Source: an uncultured Clostridia bacterium (lineage in GTDB: Bacteria; Bacillota; Clostridia; Lachnospirales; Anaerotignaceae). From it: a stretch of DNA of 9,180 bases. The stretch is from contig CALASU010000107.1 of assembly GCA_937888765.1 (NCBI GenBank), positions 1-9,180 on the forward strand, given 5' to 3'. A program made the translations under genes and the position numbers. Below are positions 6,225 to 9,180 of this stretch, piece after piece. How positions within the stretch are numbered: the stretch's first letter is position 1; the number at the start of each line of letters is the position of its first letter. The notes beneath the pieces were generated by a model, which was given only the letters and a program-made list of their open reading frames with translations, had not been told where the DNA came from and made no database searches.

Positions 6225-7487
6225 TTATACCTCCGCCTCAAGGGCTTTTTTACCGATGTCGTTTCTATAAAATGCGTTGTCAAAGTTTACTGTTTTTACA
6301 GCTGCATAAGCCGCTTCAATGGCTTCAGGCAGTGTGTCAGCCAGTTCTACCACACCCAGCACTCTGCCGCCGTTTGTCAGCAGCTTGCCGTCTGCTTCTT
6401 TTGCACCTGCAATGAAAATCAGCTTGTCATTTTCAGGCAGTGTAATCTCGAAGCCTTTTTCATAGCTTTCGGGATAGCCTTTAGATGCCATGATGACACA
6501 ACAAGCGGATTTATTGCTGAATTTTACTTCTGCTTCCGCCAGTGTACCTGCCGCAACATGCTGCATGATTGTCAGCAGATCGCTTTCCAGCAGGGGCAGA
6601 ACCACCTGTGTTTCGGGGTCGCCGAAACGGCAGTTATATTCGATTACCTTAGGACCGTCGGGTGTTACCATCAGACCAAAGAACAGACAGCCTTTGAATG
6701 TTCTGCCTTCCGCATTCATTGCTTCCATTGTAGGCACAAAAATCTTGTCCATACATTCCTTTGCAACTGCTTCTGTAAAGTAAGGGTTAGGGGCGATTGT
6801 ACCCATACCGCCTGTATTCAGACCTTTATCGCCGTCCAACGCTCTCTTATGGTCCATAGAGGAAATCATAGGAACCATTGTTTTACCGTCTGTGAATGCC
6901 AGAACAGAAACTTCGGGACCTGTCATGAATTCTTCAATAACGATGTGGTCACCGCTTGCACCGAATACCTTATCCGCCATCATGGAGCGAACCGCATCCT
7001 TCGCTGCTTCTCTTGTTTCTGCGATAATTACACCTTTGCCCAGAGCCAGACCGTCTGCCTTGATAACTGTGGGAATGGGTGCTGTTTCCAGATATTCCAG
7101 AGCCTTATCCATATCGCTGAATACTTCATAAGCCGCTGTAGGAATGCCGTATTTCTTCATCAGATCTTTAGAAAATACTTTGCTGCCTTCCAGAATTGCC
7201 GCTTTTTTATCAGGGCCAAAGCAAGGCACGCCGATTTCGTTCAGCGCATCCACCATCCCCAGTACCAGAGGATCATCGGGTGCTACCACTGCGAAATCAA
7301 TCGCTTTTTCCTTTGCAAATGCCACAACGCCGTCGATGTCTTTCGCACCGATATCCACGCATGTCGCATCTTTGGCAATGCCGCCGTTGCCGGGCAGAGC
7401 ATACAGCTCTGTCACATTTTTGTTTTCTTTGATTTTTTTAATGATGGCGTGTTCTCTGCCGCCGCCACCGATTACCATAACCTTCAT
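6225..7487 (-). CDS. purD: Phosphoribosylamine-glycine ligase (GAR synthetase)
   Basis: Joins glycine to 5-phosphoribosylamine with ATP, step 2 of purine synthesis, in the cytosol. The 420-aa protein has the family's usual length and order: an N-terminal Rossmann-like domain with MVIGGGGREHAI (4-15), an ATP-grasp domain with KADGLALGKGVIIAE (143-157) and HIVIEEFMTGPEVSV (181-195), the glycine-rich DKGLNTGGMG (220-229), and metal-binding EYNCRFGDPETQ (283-294). The ATG at 7487 is chosen because a strong AAGGAGA precedes it by about 8 bases and the protein then starts MKVMVIGGGG; a frame extension to 7583 would overlap the upstream gene's end and add unconserved residues. It lies 38 bases after the transformylase gene and 4 bases before purL, whose ribosome binding site is inside its last codons. 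This coupling suggests co-translation with purL. Confidence 0.96.
   Translation of the reverse strand: MKVMVIGGGGREHAIIKKIKENKNVTELYALPGNGGIAKDATCVDIGAKDIDGVVAFAKEKAIDFAVVAPDDPLVLGMVDALNEIGVPCFGPDKKAAILEGSKVFSKDLMKKYGIPTAAYEVFSDMDKALEYLETAPIPTVIKADGLALGKGVIIAETREAAKDAVRSMMADKVFGASGDHIVIEEFMTGPEVSVLAFTDGKTMVPMISSMDHKRALDGDKGLNTGGMGTIAPNPYFTEAVAKECMDKIFVPTMEAMNAEGRTFKGCLFFGLMVTPDGPKVIEYNCRFGDPETQVVLPLLESDLLTIMQHVAAGTLAEAEVKFSNKSACCVIMASKGYPESYEKGFEITLPENDKLIFIAGAKEADGKLLTNGGRVLGVVELADTLPEAIEAAYAAVKTVNFDNAFYRNDIGKKALEAEV
6230..6234 (-). promoter_or_regulatory. Ribosome binding site that fixes the purL start
   Basis: GGAGG on the minus strand, nine bases before the ATG at 6220 and within the final codons of purD. 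It supports 6220 over the longer in-frame start at 6283. Confidence 0.75.
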
Positions 7488-7525
7488 TATGTATATCTCC
7501 TTTCGGAAATTGTATTGTTCCCTGA

Positions 7526-8710
7526 TTAGTGGTGGAACAGTCTCATACCTGTAAATGCCATTGTCATGTTGTGTTTGTTGCATGTAGCGATAACATTATC
7601 ATCACGGATGGAGCCGCCGGGTTCTGCAATATAGCTTACGCCGCTCTTAGCCGCTCTTTCGATGTTGTCGCCGAAGGGGAAGAATGCGTCAGAGCCCAGA
7701 GCAACGCCTGTGATTGTAGACAGGTATGCTTTCTTTTCTTCTCTTGTCAGAGGTTCGGGTTTTTCTGTGAACAGTGTCTGCCATACGCCTTCTGCCAGTA
7801 CATCTTCGTAATCGTCGGAGATATATACGTCGATTGTATTATCTCTGTCGGGTCTGCCTACTGTAGGCAGGAAAGGCAGATTCAGAACTTTCTGATGCTG
7901 TCTCAGGTGCCAGATATCCGCTTTATTGCCTGCCAGTCTTGTGCAGTGAATTCTGGACTGCTGACCTGCACCAACACCGATGGCCTGACCGTCTTTTGCG
8001 AAACATACAGAGTTGGACTGTGTATATTTCAGTGTAATCAGCGCAATAATCAGGTCGCGTTTTGCTTCTTCGGGCAGTTCTTTGTTTTCTGTTACCACGT
8101 TGTCCAGCAGAGCTTTGTTGATTTCAAAGTTGTTTCTGCCCTGTTCAAATGTGATACCGTAAACCTGTTTCTTTTCCTGTACCATAGGCACGAAATCGGG
8201 ATCAATTTTCACGATATTGTAATTGCCGTTTCTCTTGGATTTCAGGATTTCCAGAGCTTCGTCTGTGTAGCCGGGAGCAATGATACCGTCGGAAACTTCT
8301 CTTTTGATCAGTCTTGCTGTTGTTTCGTCACAAACATCACTCAGTGCAATCCAGTCGCCAAAGGAAGACATTCTGTCAGTCCCTCTTGCTCTTGCATAAG
8401 CCAGTGCCAGAGGAGATTCGTCCAGACCTTCAATGTCATCTACGAAGCAGGCCTTTTTCAGATCTTCACTCATGGGTGTACCAACTGCCGCAGATGTGGG
8501 AGAAACATGTTTAAAGGATGTTGCCGCAGGCATACCCAAAGCTTCTTTAATTTCTTTTACCAGCTGCCAGCTGTTGAATGCGTCCAGGAAGTTGATGTAG
8601 CCGGGTCTGCCGCACAGGATTTCGATAGGCAGATCTGTACCGTCTTCCATAAAGATTCTTGCAGGTTTCTGGTTGGGGTTACAGCCATATTTCAGTTCAA
8701 ATTCTTTCAT
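7526..8710 (-). CDS. purH: Stand-alone AICAR transformylase (phosphoribosylaminoimidazolecarboxamide formyltransferase)
   Basis: Transfers a formyl group from 10-formyl-tetrahydrofolate to AICAR, giving FAICAR, step 9 of purine synthesis. The 394-aa protein corresponds only to the transformylase half of bifunctional PurH. Visible family motifs are the catalytic Lys67-His68 in SFKHVSP, the segment TQSNSVCFAKDG followed by GVGAGQQSRIHCTRLAG, and the C-terminal AEPGGSIRDDNVIATC ending in MRLFHH. There is no N-terminal cyclohydrolase (MGS-like) domain and no room for one: the previous gene ends 19 bases upstream and itself looks like a separate cyclohydrolase. The ATG at 8710 is chosen because AGGGG (8720-8724) sits nine bases before it; the in-frame TTG at 8716 is only three bases from that site. 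The stand-alone form is known in some Clostridia and archaea. Confidence 0.93.
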   Translation of the reverse strand: MKEFELKYGCNPNQKPARIFMEDGTDLPIEILCGRPGYINFLDAFNSWQLVKEIKEALGMPAATSFKHVSPTSAAVGTPMSEDLKKACFVDDIEGLDESPLALAYARARGTDRMSSFGDWIALSDVCDETTARLIKREVSDGIIAPGYTDEALEILKSKRNGNYNIVKIDPDFVPMVQEKKQVYGITFEQGRNNFEINKALLDNVVTENKELPEEAKRDLIIALITLKYTQSNSVCFAKDGQAIGVGAGQQSRIHCTRLAGNKADIWHLRQHQKVLNLPFLPTVGRPDRDNTIDVYISDDYEDVLAEGVWQTLFTEKPEPLTREEKKAYLSTITGVALGSDAFFPFGDNIERAAKSGVSYIAEPGGSIRDDNVIATCNKHNMTMAFTGMRLFHH

Positions 8711-8719
8711 TTTCAATAT

Positions 8720-8724
8720 CCCCT
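8720..8724 (-). promoter_or_regulatory. Ribosome binding site that fixes the transformylase start
   Basis: AGGGG within a purine-rich stretch, nine bases before ATG 8710 but only three before TTG 8716. It favours the ATG. Confidence 0.6.
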
Positions 8725-8729
8725 CTCTC

Positions 8730-9180
8730 TTATTCGTGTTTATTGATCATTCTGTTTTCCACTGCGCCTGTTTTCAGATCTGTGAATCTTACATAAATGG
8801 AAATTTTATTGTCTTCGTTCAGATTTTCCCAGATTTCTTTCAGCCAAGCATCAATATCATTGGGCACGATTGTTCTTTCGGGTTCGCCGCAGAATGTAGG
8901 CAGAGGATTGCCGTCGCCCATGTATGTGTGGATGAAGTGACCTGTGCCTGCCAGTGCTTTATAAGAATATGTAAATCTGTTACATGCTGTGCCTTCTGCA
9001 TCTGCGGATTTCAGAATGCTCATTTTATATGTGAAATCGCCGTCAGCAAATGTCAGCATACCGCTGATTCTGGGAGTCCAGTTAGGGCCATCGGGTTCAA
9101 ATTCTCTTGTTTCCAGAGCATCTTCAAAAGATTTGCCCTTCAGAACGAAGTCACGAATCGTATCTGTCTGGTCGCCGTTT
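8730..9180 (-). CDS. IMP cyclohydrolase, PurO-like (5' end beyond the window)
   Basis: Closes FAICAR to IMP, the last step of the pathway. The 149 readable C-terminal residues begin NGDQTDTIRDFV and continue through FEPDGPNWTPRISG, MLTFADGDFTYK, TYSYKALAGTGHFIHTYMGDG and a CGEP motif to MINKHE. I recognise this as the IMP_cyclohyd (archaeal PurO-type) family used by Lachnospiraceae-like bacteria in place of the N-terminal half of PurH. The reading frame is open to the edge of the window; an internal ATG at 9059 is not the start, since conserved-looking sequence continues upstream. The following transformylase, lacking this activity, is the metabolic partner and strongly supports the call. About a third or more of the protein is outside the window, so the active-site set cannot be fully checked. 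Confidence 0.85.
   Translation of the reverse strand, partial: NGDQTDTIRDFVLKGKSFEDALETREFEPDGPNWTPRISGMLTFADGDFTYKMSILKSADAEGTACNRFTYSYKALAGTGHFIHTYMGDGNPLPTFCGEPERTIVPNDIDAWLKEIWENLNEDNKISIYVRFTDLKTGAVENRMINKHE

Noticed and set aside
6221..6283. Extended purL N-terminus starting at 6283
   Set aside because: The added residues are out-of-frame purD codons, and GGAGG with the family N-terminus supports 6220.
5549..6415. Plus-strand 288-codon frame opposite the start of purL
   Set aside because: Same Cys/Phe-rich antisense character, spanning the purL/purD boundary; no start signal or recognisable domain.
8711..8716. TTG at 8716 as start of the AICAR transformylase
   Set aside because: It lies only three bases from the ribosome binding site; the ATG at 8710 has ideal spacing and starts the conserved protein.
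6219..8746. Very long plus-strand open frames (436 and 405 codons) opposite purD and purH
   Set aside because: They mirror the antisense frame of clear purine genes, are unusually rich in Cys, Phe and His, and match no family. They are by-products of the minus-strand codon bias.

Overview
This 9.2 kb window looks like DNA from a low-to-mid GC Firmicute of the class Clostridia, plausibly a Lachnospiraceae relative. The reasons are a large single-chain PurL of the Gram-positive/clostridial type, a stand-alone AICAR transformylase paired with a separate IMP cyclohydrolase instead of the usual fused PurH, strong AGGAGG-type ribosome binding sites, and a preQ1-I-type riboswitch with an intrinsic terminator. 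Every gene I can support lies on the minus strand, so transcription runs from high to low coordinates.

Right side (9180 to 2504): a purine-biosynthesis operon. In transcription order it holds an IMP cyclohydrolase (cut by the window edge), an AICAR transformylase (purH-type), purD (GAR synthetase) and purL (FGAM synthase). The genes are 4 to 38 bases apart and each complete one has its own Shine-Dalgarno sequence. A hairpin just after purL is the likely operon terminator. Together they supply steps 2 (PurD), 4 (PurL), 9 (transformylase) and 10 (cyclohydrolase) of de novo IMP synthesis. Codon use changes abruptly inside purL, between positions 5000 and 5113: upstream codons match purD and purH, downstream codons do not.

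Middle (2503 to 1225): an AT-rich islet with two unrecognised genes, 98 and 228 codons, in a tight pair. A consensus-like promoter with a perfect inverted repeat over its -10 region precedes them, and a hairpin could mask the first gene's ribosome binding site. A 42-codon ORF of doubtful status overlaps the purL terminator.

Left side (1224 to 1): a promoter, a preQ1-I-like aptamer and a terminator lead into a VUT/YhhQ-family queuosine-precursor transporter. Its C-terminus runs into an unrelated, 5'-truncated fragment of pyruvate:ferredoxin oxidoreductase whose codon use is strikingly different (nearly all Leu as TTA). The window therefore appears to be a mosaic with two internal joints, near 300-362 and near 5000-5113. 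These could be real recombination or assembly artefacts; sequence alone cannot decide. I see no CRISPR array, tRNA, rRNA, insertion sequence or complete new multi-gene system.
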